A DNA stretch of 64,000 bases, from assembly GCA_964036045.1 (NCBI GenBank), contig OZ038378.1, positions 60,623,408 through 60,687,407 on the forward strand. The letters run 5' to 3'. Position 1 is the stretch's first letter; each line of letters opens with the position of its first letter. The notes beneath the pieces were generated by a model. It was not told the DNA's origin and made no database searches. It saw only the letters and a program-made list of their open reading frames with translations. Origin of the DNA: Eutreptiella sp. 'Long Island Sound 2002' (lineage: Eukaryota; Euglenozoa; Euglenophyceae; Eutreptiales; Eutreptiaceae). Made by a program: the position numbers and the translations under genes. Shown here piece after piece: positions 53,223 through 64,000 of the stretch.

Positions 53223-55605
53223 ATGTCAGCCATTAGCATGGAGTCCCTCACCTTCAAAGACTTCGCCTCCAAGGGCCAGTTCGAGGTCTACAAGAGCACC
53301 CTCCCCGCAGACCACTTGGCGAGAGCGGCAGTAGAAATCATGCAGCGCATCAGAGATGCGGGGGTGGACCACGACAAATGGCTGGAGGACCTCAAGGTGG
53401 CCTGTGGCTGGCAAGAAGATCCGCGCAAACTCCTCCACGCCATTGCTGGTTATGAGAGCTGCTGTCGATGCACCATTGAGGTCCAAACAGGGGAGTTCAA
53501 GGCGAAAAAGGAAACGGAGCTGGCGGTTAGGGATGATACCAGGGCACGCATCAAGTCGTTTTCGGAGTCGCAGTGGACCACTTTTCAGAAGCTCTGCTCC
53601 AGTGCCGAAATCGGGAAGGCGGGAATGGAGGTGGCACAGCTGGCAGCCAAGCACCGCCTGGCCATCCAAGAGTTTGCGGAGGGTATCCCTGAGACCCGAA
53701 AGCCAGAGGACCCCGATTTCGTGCTCAAGGCAATGGGGGCGCTGGCCCTCTTGGACAATTTCAAGTGGATCATCATTCGGGAAGGCCACAAACTGAACCT
53801 GGTATCGGCAGATTCATCAGATGGAGGGAAGCTAGATGCGCCTGTAGATCCGGAGGAGCAGGAGATCTCAAAACAGATGAAAGCGCTCAAAATGAGATTG
53901 GAGCACAAGCGGAGAGCAACAATCGTGAGGTCCCTGACCCCTGCAGCGCTGGACGTGTTTGTTGAGGCCCCGGGAAATGCCAAATGGATGCGTGAGACGA
54001 CAGCTTCCCTGAAGAAATTCGCGGAGTCCAACGAGGAGGGCAAAGGGGAGACGCTGGCAAAGGAGCTGTGGGAGGTGATGCTGGTCTCCAAGGACAGCTA
54101 TAAAGAGAAGTACCCCAGCGGAGGCCACAGCGTGACTGGTGGCTCACACAAGGGCGCCGGGAAACAACCACAATCCCGGGTTACGGCAAGGTCTGCCAAG
54201 AAGTTGGAAAGATTGGGTGCCCGCACATGGATTGAAGCGACCCGACAGGAGAGATTCCGGTTTGCGGAGTTGGAGAACATCACCTACTACTGCACTGCGA
54301 GGGGCGACAACGCATATGACGTGGCGAAGGGCCCCCCGGGGCTTTGTGGAGAATTCTGGAGACAGCCACCGGATATGGGACTGCGCGAACTGACTTCCCC
54401 CGGAAGGGGGGGAGGGGGGGGCATGGCGGAGGACAGCCCAAACAGGTTTCTTTTGCATGAAGAAAAAGTGGAGGGGGAGAGTGACGACGACAAGATCCCC
54501 AGGGAATGGCCGGCATATCGACGGGCATATGCCCCATTGTGTCGAGCCCAGGAGGACAGCAAGGATGGGGTCCTGGGAAGCAACTGGCAAGTCCTCGCGA
54601 ACTCCTGTAGCACGACATCGCTGGGTATGTACAAGACGGGAATGCGACGACTCCGACAGACGCATATGGCCCGGCCGGAGTGGGGACCATACAAGGTCGT
54701 GGAGCAAGTCGTGTGTGATGCTACTCGAGAGGGAAAAGGCAGCAGCTCAGTCAAAACAATCCTCAATGCAGCGGCCATGGCATACACCTCGGGGGTGGTC
54801 GGCGAGCCGGTTCCAAAACGGATGTGGAAGGCATTCAAGGCGGCACAGCGACTGGAAGAGAAGTCCACACAGGAGTGGGGGAGTTTTGAAGCTCTGCAGA
54901 TCATGGCACACCAAGCGGATTCAGAGCTGGAGTGGTGTGTGGTGGGTCTCGCGGTACTTTCAACGCCTTTGGGCCTCAGAGTCGGCGAGGCGGCGAGCAT
55001 CAGCTTCCACAGGCTGGGGGTTCTGGCATGAACGGCGGAGTTCTATGACCGCAAAGTCCACAGGGCTGGGATTACCCCCGGTTTCAGGAGTGGCCCTCGA
55101 ATGCCTGCACCTCTGCGCCTGGATTGCACAAAGGTGCTGGAACCTCAACAAGTTTCAGGGACTGGCCCCTGGGGACAAACTGCAAAATGTCATGGCAACC
55201 CTTTTGCGTGGATCCAAGTGGAAGGACCTCACATGGCATGCATGGCGACTCCTGGGCCCAGCGACCATGTACAAGGCTGGAGGCAAGATCCCTAGCATGA
55301 AGGCGTGGTTCAGGTGGAGGAGCACCAGGACGTCAATGGCCTACATCAACTGCCCGCTCCCAGGGCGCATCCGACACACATTCACGACGGCTACCCCCCC
55401 CAGTTACCTCAAGGGGAGGCCATGGATTCTGGGAACATCAACCAGGCGATGTACGGAATTCTGGGCCCCTGAGGCCTACGATATCCCTGAGGTGAACGCC
55501 CCACAGAGCGACTCTGGAGATTCCACGTGCTCTGGGTCATCCTCACATGGCCCCTCACCTTGGAAGGCCGATGGTAGGAGGGGCAAGAGGAGACGCACCG
55601 CGTGA
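53223..55605 (+). pseudogene. Gag and tyrosine recombinase of a DIRS/Ngaro-like retroelement
   Basis: The frame opens at 53223. The first 430 codons look Gag-like (helical, charged). The recombinase begins near 54560 (SLGMYKTGMRRLRQTHM is core-binding-domain-like). STPLGLRVGEAASIS holds the first catalytic Arg. After a TGA at 55029 and a frameshift near 55070 it continues with LTWHAWRLLGPA (HxxR) and RSTRTSMAYI (likely nucleophilic Tyr), then a basic tail to 55605. The catalytic set is therefore visible but split over two frames. Confidence 0.7.
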
Positions 55606-56026
55606 GGAGGCGGCTGGCCGGACGGCCTGTGGGGCAGCGAGGAGGGGTGGGAGAGTGTGGCAGGCGTCCCCCGGCGATGAGGCGGGTGGGCAGCACAAGC
55701 CTGCAAAGGATGAAATCTCTCATGGGAGTTGGAGGAGGGAGTACGGCGGGAGCGTGGGTCACATATAGACGGGTGCGGGCATGTGCGTGGTCGGCTTCGA
55801 GACGGGTCGAACGGGTCTCGGATATCCCGCGGAATGAGCTTTTCCGGGCCGCGCTTGCGGTGATCCTCCGAGCGCGGGAGCGCCTCAGAGATGTGGACGG
55901 TGGACCGCACACTTGGAAAGGATCCTACGCCACATGGAGGATCTGAATGAGCTCCGTTGGGACTTGCTGGGTTAGGACTATGACGGGTATGATGGGGATG
56001 GCCCGTCGGGAGGTACCCCAGAAAGA

Positions 56027-57503
56027 ATGATTGCAGCGGGCCTTGGAGAGAGGGGCAGCCTGGACATCCCTTTGGACGTGTGGAACGCGAACATCCCGAC
56101 GCGCCTCATATGGGATCTACGGAGTTGGAAGTCGGGGCCGGATTCTGGGAGATTCCATGTATGGCAGCCGTCGTTGCACACCAGGAGCATGATTGGAGTG
56201 CTGGTGGACGATGGATTCCTGTGTCGGGACCCTGCGTGTTTGGGGGGCCCTGAGTGGGAGGACCTCCCGGACAATGTGTCGGCTTTCGTTAAACCCAAAA
56301 TGATATGAAGTGCTCCTTCATCATTGACATGCGAAATCTGAACGACTGCTGGAAGGTACCATTGCGCAAGGTCAAGCTTCCGTTCACACAGTCTTTCAGA
56401 CCATCCAACGGGAGATACACAGAGAGGCACCATTGTGGTGCATCACCTTGGACATATCCAACTTTTACTGGAGCCTGCAAATCCCGGTTGAACATAGGGG
56501 ACTGTGTCGCATACAAGGGGCGCACTTCCACTGCCTCCCGTTTGGATGGAAGTTTTCCCCGGTACTGGCACAGGATACGTTGGCGGCGTTGTTGAGGGAG
56601 TTCGGTGACAACCATGCAATGGGGCTCGATATCTATCGTTTCCATTATTTGGACGATGTCCTGATCTTGTCACCAGACAGGGAATGCATGGACAGCCTAG
56701 GTTCACGGTTGGCAGCCTTCTTGATGGAAAAGGGCCTGCGCATCTCCACCAAATCCTGCCTCGAACCACATCAGAATGTCCTGTGGTTGGGAAAGGTTTT
56801 CGATCTGGCAAAAGGGGAGGTGCGGAACACCGACAAGATGCTCACAAAGTGCTTGGGGATTGCCATCAAAACGGCCTGCTCGCCCGTGTCCCCAAAGGTA
56901 GCGGACCGGGTCATGGGAAAAATGCAATGGGCGTTTGGACCACGCAAGGGGGTCACCCTATTTCCACAGGGGTGGCATAGGTTCCGATGGGGACATCATC
57001 GGTTTCAACACCGCCCGAGCCCGGCCCTGATATCAGCGCTGTTCAACACGCTGGCAATCTCGTATGTACCAGCCACGGTTGACCCAATCCCTCGGCATTT
57101 TGGTTTTGCGCCATTCTTGTCGGTAGATGCAGCGGAGGCTGCTGGTGGGTACCGCCTGGGTATCTGTGGACGCAATGGACTCGTGCTGACGCGAAAAATC
57201 CCGGCCAAGAACCAACAACAGGCGGAGCTCAGCGGTGTCCCACATGCCTGTAGGTTTGCGGTGACGCAGAAGTGGCACAGGGTCTCCTTGTTTGTGGACA
57301 ATACGGCAACCTGCTACAGTACAGCCAATATGACGGCGTCGACGAGGGCATGTACACAAGTGAAGATACTCCGTGCTCTTTGGAGCTTGTTGTGGCACAC
57401 GGGCCCGGTTTTGAATGTTGTCTGGGTTGATACTGCGCGCATGCCTGCTGATGCTGTACCCCGATTGCGATCACACATGCGCTCCGTGCTTTGGCCAAAG
57501 TGA
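56027..57503 (+). pseudogene. Reverse transcriptase and RNase H of the same retroelement, frameshifted
   Basis: Three frames are needed: 56027-56308, 56305-56450 (FIIDMRNLNDCWKVPL) and 56433-57503. ITLDISNFYWSLQIP and HYLDDVLILS (YLDD catalytic pair near 56653) identify the reverse transcriptase. RNase H follows (FLSVDAAEAAGGYRLGI, LFVDNTATCYS, WVDTARMPADAVPR). The stop lies inside the right 87-bp repeat. Gene order gag-recombinase-RT-RNase H differs from the usual order in which the recombinase comes last. Confidence 0.75.
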
Positions 57504-57557
57504 GTAGCCGTCACGTAGTTGAATACTCTCTCACATGAACATGAGCTTGACTCAACC
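57471..57557. repeat. 87-bp direct repeat, right copy
   Basis: It matches 53006-53092. On the plus strand it encodes the last codons and stop of the RNase H ORF; on the minus strand it encodes hAT-like sequence. Confidence 0.9.
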
Positions 57558-57868
57558 CAATCCTCCGCTGTGGCACTATCATCCCAGTGAGTGCCATTGA
57601 AGCGTGTTTGGACATCTTCAATTAGATTGCGAAGAAAATTAATGCGGCTACATTTGACGGGGCTCCTCCCTACCTCAAAACGTAACACTTCCTCCCATCT
57701 CCTTGGAGTGACATGACGCATGGTGTACAAGAGCGGCGTGCACATCACGTTTATCAAACCGTGGACAGCAGCAACTCGTGCACCCCTAGTGCCTTGAACT
57801 TTGTTGCTTGTGGCGATGATTTGGGGAGGGTCAACACCGGTCTGCCTCCAGTGCATCCTTTCACACAA
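57471..57868 (-). pseudogene. hAT-like transposase fragment, upstream part
   Basis: LINVMCTPLLYTMRHVTPRRWEEVLRFE...DWVESSSCSCERVFNYV reads toward the retroelement, and the hAT frame resumes at 53005 on its other side (ETLWVRCNGEARENW). The DDE aspartates were not identified, so family assignment rests on the C-terminal motif. Confidence 0.45.
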
Positions 57869-57969
57869 CAGTTCCTAGCCAGCCGCATCTCTGACGTGGA
57901 GAATACGGCAAACCGAGTTGGGACCTACAGACGGACACTGCAGCTCCCTTGGCCTAGTGACTAAGAGCC

Positions 57970-58022
57970 ACAGCTCCTCCTCCTCCTCCTCCTCCTCTTC
58001 CTCCTCCTCCTCCTCCTCTCCC
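57970..58022. repeat. (CCT)n microsatellite
   Basis: About fifteen CTC/CCT units with two interruptions. Confidence 0.9.
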
Positions 58023-58490
58023 CCTGGTGCATTGAGCTGGACTATCACTCCTTACTGTCTCTTCGTGTCTAGAATGTACATATTGCGTCTACAATGAGCT
58101 GTGACATATGTAGTCCGTCTGCAGTCTGCAGGGCCTAATACATGCACCCAACTGTTCTCCTTTTTAGGAGTTCAAGCATAGGTTGGGGCTGACTCACGCT
58201 ACTCACACATGACAATGCCGTAACGAAGGGGGGTGGGGATAATTGTGTTGAGTCGTTCAGCAGAAAACAAGTTTGCGGTTGTGGAAGTGTGCCCCCCCCC
58301 CCCCACAACTACACTTCACTTGAGGATTATGCGCAGTAGAAGGTTTGTTTTTGGCACACAGGGCAAGGTGCCACTGAGGGGCAATCTTTGAGAGCACTTG
58401 GCCAAGATTTCACGCCACTTGTGTCTATTTCTCCTTGCTTAGCCACTGTGTTTCCCCCCATTCCCCCAATTCTTCTGCCGATTTGGCACC
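58023..58490. other. No recognisable feature
   Basis: No supported ORF; a C14-16 run is at about 58294. Confidence 0.4.
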
Positions 58491-61400
58491 TGAAATCACC
58501 TAGCAGAGGTTGTTAGAGCAAAGCCAGGCGTATATAGGGGAAAGCGCCACATACCCTCCTTTTTGGGCCCATTCACGTACCCTACTAAATTGTTAGTTTA
58601 ACCCCTTGTAAAAGCATTCTTTTGTCCAATAAACGCATCCCCGGATGAGTTTTTGGTCCGGACCCCCCCCCCCCTGAACCCCCCCACTTGAAACCCACTT
58701 TTTGGAGGTTTTGAGGGAGGTGGGGGGGGGGCTGGGGGGGGGATGAACACCCCTTTTTTGGGGTTGAAACTCATGAATCTTTCGGTTGTTTTGATTTTGA
58801 ACCGAAAAAGTGATTCCGGGTCCCGACTCCATGGGGTTTGTATGGGGCGGAGTGGGACAAGCGCTTATGCAGTTTATGCACTTACCACCTATTTTTGTTG
58901 GTATGCTGGCGGTTTTGGCGACCTCAGTGACCCTGTGGTACCCACTTTGAGGGGTGTGAGTGGGGATGTTGTGACAGCATATGCCTACTAGGATACGAAA
59001 GGACTTTTTTTGCCGTCTGTAGCATTGCCGAGGGCTGGTCCAAACCTGTGCCAAAGATGCAAAATGACCGTTTCCACTAATAATGGCTTACATGAGTGCA
59101 TGGGCCGGTGCACAACCTGCTTATGCAGCTTTTCACCCTGGGCAGCTCAAAAATCGAAGTTTCCGAGACTTTCTTTTTTAACATTGTGACCACACAGTAT
59201 GACCATCCAAGGTATGTAAAGCATGTTTTAGGCCGTTTTTGTGCGTTTTTCACCTTATTTGGGTATTGGGTGCGGGGCTTGGGGGCTGGGGGGGGGGTCT
59301 CTAAAGGGATTGGTACACAACCTGCTGGTGCAGTTTTTCACATTGGGCAGCTCAAAAATCGAAGTTTCCGAAACTTATTTTTTTGATACGGTGATCACCT
59401 ATTATGACGATCCAAGGTATGTAAAGCATGTTTCAGCCCGTGTTCATGTGTTCTTTCCCCTATTTGCGATTGGGTACGGGGGGGGAGGGGTAAAACGGGA
59501 TGGGTACACAACCTGCTTATGCAGTTTTTCAGCCTATACAGCTCAAAATAATTGAAGTTTCCGACACTTTTTTTTTGGTATTGTCATCACCCAAAATGAC
59601 CATCCAAGATATGTAAAGCATGTTTTAGCCCGTATTTATATAGTTTTTACCCTGTGTTAGATGTGTGTTGCTTGGTGTAGATTCCTTGCGAGGTGGACTT
59701 GCGGAAGGCAATAGAATCACCTCGCACCGGTTGCTAGATCAAAGCCAAACAACCGTATATAGGGGAAAACGCCACATACCCCCCCATTGTGGGCCTTTTT
59801 GGGGCTTTTCGTGTACCCTACCCCAAGGGGTTGAATTGTTAGTTGAACCCCTTGTAAAATCATTATTTTGTCCAATAAACGCATCCCCCAATGAGTTTTT
59901 GGTCCGGACCCCCTAGACCCCCCCCCCCACCACTTGAAACCCACTTTTTGGAGGTTTTGAGGGCGGTGGGGGGGTGGGGGGTGGGGGGGGTCAAAATGTC
60001 GTAAAAATGACCACCCCTTTTTTTGGGGTTGAAAATCATGAATCTTTTGGTTTTTTTTCGATTTTGAGTAGAAAAAGTTCTTGCGGGTCTCAACTCCATG
60101 AGGTCTGTATGGGCCGGACCGGGACAAGTGCTGATGCACTTTATGCACTTTTCACCCATTTTTGCTATGTTGGTGTTTTTGGCGACCTCAGTGACCCCGT
60201 GGTACCCACTCTGAGGGGTGTGAGTGGGGATGTTGTGGCAGTATATGCCTACTAGGATACGAAAGGACGTTTTTTTGCAATCTCTAGCCCTGTCGAGAGC
60301 TGGTCAAAACCTGTGCCAAAGATGCAAAATGACAGTTTCCACCAATACTGGCTTACGTGAGTACATGGGCCGGTGCATAACCTTTTTATACAGCTTTTCA
60401 GGTTGGGCAGCTCAAAAATCGAAGTTTCCGAAAGTTATTTTTTTAACATTGTGGCCACACAATAATCCCTAATCTAGGGTTAGTACTCAAGGATCCATAT
60501 GGTCTGGGTAACCCATTTCTGCCCCAGAAAATAGCTGAAGATATTTGACCTTCTTTATTTTTCGATGGGGCAACATGCTTGTTACCTGGGTAACACATGT
60601 TACCGCGGGTATTACCCATGTGTTATCTCAGGGACTTCCTATGTTACCGGTAACATGTATGTGTTACCCGAGCGCTCTTGTTGTTGTTTGTTTTTGGTAC
60701 CACCGTTGTAACCCTTGGGGTGTTACCCGGGTAGCCATGCCCCTTTCCAAGAGCACTTTGTCACTAGTTACCCCTTGTGTTACCTTTCATGTAACCCCTT
60801 CTCCATCACACTTTGTTTCTAGTTACCCCATTGTGGCTTGGCGCACGGTCATGCATGCACAGTCCCTCCCCTCCCTGCCCTGTAAGAAGCATAACTGCGC
60901 CGTAGGACAACTGTTTCTTTTGCGTTCAAGCTTTCAGTTCTCCATGCCACTTGTTGGAACAACCACCCGAGGAGTGCCAATGAACATCGCAAAGAGCACA
61001 CTTGAACCAAGTGCGCCCTTTTTATACTTTGCAAGTGCCTCGGGTACCTACAAGCAGCGGCGTGTGCACAGCGTCCCCCAGGGAGACAAAAATCACCTCG
61101 CAGAGGTTGTTAGATCAAAGCCAGGCAGGCGTATATAGGGAAAAACGCCACATACCCCCCCATTTTGGCCTTTTTGGGGCTATTCGCGTACCCTACCCCA
61201 AGGGGTTGAATTGTTCGTTTAACCCCTTGTAAAATCATTTTTTGTCCAATAAACGCATCCCGCAATGAGTTTTTGGTCCGGACCCCCCAAGACCACCCCC
61301 ACTTAAAACCAACTTTTTTGAGGTTTTGAGGGAGGGGGGGGGGGTGGGTGGGGGGGGGGTCAAAAAATGACCCCCCCTTTTTGTGGGTCTAAAACCATAA

Positions 61401-61923
61401 ATCTTTTGGTTTTTTCGATTTTGAGCCGAAAAAGTGTTTCCGGGTCCCGACTCCATAGGGTTTGCATGGGGCGGAGTGGGACAAGCGCTCATGCAGTTTA
61501 TGCACTTTTCACCCATTTTTGCTATGTCGGCGGTTTTGGCGACCTCGGTGACCCCGTGGTACCCACTTTGAGGGGTGCGAGTGGGGATGTTGTGACAGTA
61601 CTTGCCTGCTAGGATACGGAAGGACGTATTTTGCAATCTCTGGCCTTGCTTAGGGCCGTTCACAACCCGTGCCAAAGACACCAAATGGCTGTTACGCCAA
61701 TAATGGCCTTGTGAATGGGCCGGGACATAACCTGTTGATGCAGTTTTTCACCCTGTACAGCTCAAAAACGGAAGTTTTCGAAACTTGTGTTTTTGATATT
61801 GTGACCACTCAAAATGACCATCCAAGGTATATAGAGCATGTTTTAGGCCGCATTTACGTTTTTTTCACCCGATTTTGGTATTAGGTCCGGGAGGGGGGGG
61901 GGGGGGGGCTCTCCCAAGGAATT
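58491..61923. repeat. Three long tandem units of about 1.2-1.4 kb
   Basis: Units begin AAATCACCT.GCA...GGTTG near 58491, 59712 and 61089. Each then has GTATATAGGG.AAA.CGCCACATACC, TTTGTCCAATAAACGCATCC (58623, 59869, 61243), a G/C-rich homopolymer zone, a GGCGACCTC.GTGACCC block and copies of the 195-bp monomer. Both strands stay open for about 80-150 codons in all three copies, but the frames are interrupted and no domain is seen, so I do not call genes. The second unit is enlarged by the insert at about 60480-61080. Confidence 0.75.
60560..60850. repeat. GTTACC palindrome array
   Basis: GTTACCTGGGTAACACATGT, TACCGCGGGTA, ATGTTACCGGTAACATGT and GTTACCCGGGTA occur within about 150 bases inside the second long tandem unit. 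It resembles the arrays of elements A-E but has no gene beside it. Confidence 0.65.
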
Positions 61924-63432
61924 GGTACACAACCTGCTTTTGCAGTTTTTCACCCTGTAGGGCTTAAAAGTCGAAGTTTCCGAAACCTATTTGTATGATA
62001 TTGTGATCACACAATATGACCCTCCAAACTATGTACAGCATGTTTTAGGCCGTATTTACATGATTTTCACCCTAGTTGGGTATTAGGCCTTGGGGGGGGG
62101 GGGCGCCAGGGGATTGGTACACAACCTGCTTATGGAGTTTTTCGCCATGTAGAGCTCGAAAATGGAAGTTTTCGAAATTTGTGTTTTTGATATTATGACC
62201 ACTCAAAATGACAATCCAAGGAATATACAGCATTTTTTTGGCCGTATTTACGTGCTTTTCACCCCATTGGGGTATTAGGTCCGGCGGGGGGGGGGGGGTC
62301 TCCCAAGGGATTGGTACACAACCTGCTTATGCAGTTTTTCACCCTGTAGGGCTCAAAACTCGAACTTTTGGAACCTTACTTTTTTGATATGGTGATCACG
62401 TAAAATGACCATCCAAGCTACGTAAAGCATGTTTTAGGCCGTATTTACGTGTTTTTCACCATATTTCGGTGTTGGCCGCACCGGGGGGGGGGGGGTCTCC
62501 GAAGGGATTGGTACACAACGTGCTTGTGCAATTTTTCACCCTGTAGAGCTCAAAAATGGAAGTTTTCGAAACTTGTGTTTTTGATATTGTGACAACTCAA
62601 AATGATAATCCAAGCTATATAAAGCATGTTTTAGGCCGTATTTACGTGTTTTTCACCCGATTTGGGTATTAGGTTCAGGGGGGGGGTGTTCTCCCAAGGG
62701 ATTGGTACACAACCTGCTTATGAAGCTTTTCACCCTGTAGGGCTCAAAAGTCGAAGTTTTGGAACCTTTCTTTTTTGATATGGTGATCACCTAAAATGAC
62801 CATCCAAGCTACGTAAAGCATGTTTTAGGCCGTATTTACGTGTTTTTCACCGGATTTGGGTATTAGGTCGGGGGGGGGGGGGTTCTCCCAAGGGATTGGT
62901 ACACAACCTGCTTATGCAGTTTTTCACCCTGTAGGCTCAAAAGTCGAAGTTTTGGAAACTTATTTTTTGATATCGTGATCACCTAAAATGACCATCCAAG
63001 CTACGTAAGGCATGTTTTAGGCCGTGTTTACGTGTTTTTCACCCTATTTGGGTATTGGCCGCACCGGGGTGGGTGGCGGGGACTCCCAGGGGATTGGTAC
63101 ACAATGTGCTTGTGCAGTTTTTCATCCGGGGCATCTCCAAAATTGAAGTTTTGGAAACTCATTTGTATGATATTGTGACCACACAATATGACCATCCAAG
63201 GTATGTAAAGCATGTTTTAGGCTGTATTTACATGATTTTCACCCTGTTTGGGTATTAGGTCTTGGGGGGAGGGGGCTCCCAGGGGATTGGTACACAACCT
63301 GCTTATGCAGCTTTTCACCCTGGGCAGCTCAAATTTCGAAGTTTTCGAATCTTAATTTTTTTGAGACCATGATCACCTAAAAGGACCAGCAAGGTATGGA
63401 AAGCATGTTTTAGGCCGTATTTACGTGTTTTT
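61924..63432. repeat. Satellite array of about 195-bp monomers, eight copies
   Basis: GGTACACAACCTGC recurs at 61924, 62116, 62313, 62510, 62704, 62898, 63096 and 63289, spacing 192-198. Each monomer has TTTTTCACCCTGTAGGGCTC, GACCATCCAAG, GCATGTTTTAGGCCGTATTT and a run of 6-13 G. Older copies lie at 59090-59640 and 60370. The last monomer is cut at about 63432. Confidence 0.9.
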
Positions 63433-64000
63433 CAAGCAGCCCTCCCAAGAGGGGGCCCTGCGGTGCGTTGCGCTGGTGGCCTGCACGGTCCACGAGGCCC
63501 ACCTCGCGGCTGCGGCCGCCCTCGCCATCCCGGCCCATGACGCCGTCCAGCGGGTCACCGCCCTGGTGCACCTACAGGGCGGCAGCAAGGCGGCCCCCAC
63601 GGTGGCCGCCCTGCTGCACACCCTCTGCCGGACGAGGGCCAGCCTGCCACGGCCCTGCAGGGCGTGGTGTGCACCGAGCGCCAGCCCTGGGAGACGGCGG
63701 TCCCGGCGGTGGTGGAACCCGCGCTGCCGGGGCACATCGTGCAGCTCGTCGGGGAGTGCCTCCCGGAGGATGACGACCGCGAGTTGGCGGAGATCCCGGA
63801 CGTGGACCCGGCGCCGCTGGACCCCGTGCAAGCCACCGTCCGGGTCGTCTGCATCCTGGACCTGGTGGTCTTGGCGGATGCCGACGCGCGTTGGCTCCAC
63901 GTGGGAGCCTTTGGAAAGGACCACGTGTGGCGGCACCTCAAGCCGCTCATGGCGGCAGCCCTCCCCTATTTTCCGCCCATGCAGGCCGCGGTCCGGGGTT
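63433..64000 (+). CDS. Partial GC-rich coding region, unidentified
   Basis: Directly after the satellite and an ACGTGTTTTTCAAGCAG acceptor-like site, one frame reads QEGALRCVALVACTVHEAHL...TVAALLHTL to about 63620. A second frame continues as ALQGVVCTERQPWETAVPAV...CILDLVVLADADARWLHVG to the window edge. One indel near 63620 is implied. The residue pattern is protein-like, with GC-rich third positions as in ORF2 of B and C. No family is recognised. The gene runs off the window. Confidence 0.4.

Noticed and set aside
58593-61684. Conserved ORFs of 80-150 codons in three copies
   Set aside because: Similarity follows from tandem DNA duplication; both strands are equally open, frames are interrupted and no domain is present.

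Overview
This is a eukaryotic, intron-bearing and very transposon-rich stretch. I see chromodomain Ty3/gypsy retrotransposons primed near an initiator-tRNA-Met-like site, GT-AG introns of roughly 75-115 bases whose phases join correctly, MULE, piggyBac and hAT-type transposases, and a tyrosine-recombinase retroelement. There is no operon-like organisation and no core metabolic gene. A large-genome alga, protist or early-diverging plant fits best. I cannot name the species from sequence alone.

Layout. 0-1.6 kb: a tRNA-like SINE head and a GC-rich tandem repeat. 1.66-16.3 kb: remains of one gypsy element (element 2) whose integrase is split by a complete, younger chromovirus (element 1) with 2.35-kb LTRs. 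16.3-20.8 kb: probable LTR sequence, then gag-protease of a third gypsy element. 20.8-22.4 kb: a decayed MULE transposase on the minus strand. 23.0-25.3 kb: a DDE transposase unit with GGTTCAACC palindromes (element D). 25.3-30.6 kb: spliced genes of unknown function, including a well-supported five-exon gene. 30.9-50.7 kb: the most interesting part, elements A, B and C, with a piggyBac transposase and a Ulp1-like protease exon between B and C. 51-53 kb: a degraded ORF and a 245-bp hairpin element. 53-57.6 kb: a tyrosine-recombinase retroelement flanked by 87-bp direct repeats inside a hAT-like remnant. 58.5-63.4 kb: satellite-like arrays. 63.4-64 kb: the edge of a GC-rich coding gene.

The proposed novel system is a family of DDE transposons. 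Element A (30891-33718, 38-bp perfect inverted ends) carries only a transposase. Elements B (33724-40653) and C (43748-50733) are each about 7 kb. Both carry the same three genes in the same relative order: a 2-oxoglutarate/Fe(II) dioxygenase-like protein, a coiled-coil protein (ORF2), and a transposase. All three transposases share CxxC, Hx4H and exactly 19 residues to a Glu, the spacing of RAG1/Transib/CMC enzymes. Each element also carries arrays of its own CpG-rich palindrome (A GTTATCGCGCGATAAC, B TTGGCGCGCGCCAA, C GAAATTCGTACGAATTTC). These arrays sit in predicted introns or spacers just upstream of the start codons. A plausible but untested reading is that the arrays are element-specific binding and methylation sites, and that the dioxygenase edits 5-methylcytosine to keep the element active.

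Many ORFs are broken at long C or G runs (C8, C15, G10, G13). Sequencing error should be excluded before calling them pseudogenes.
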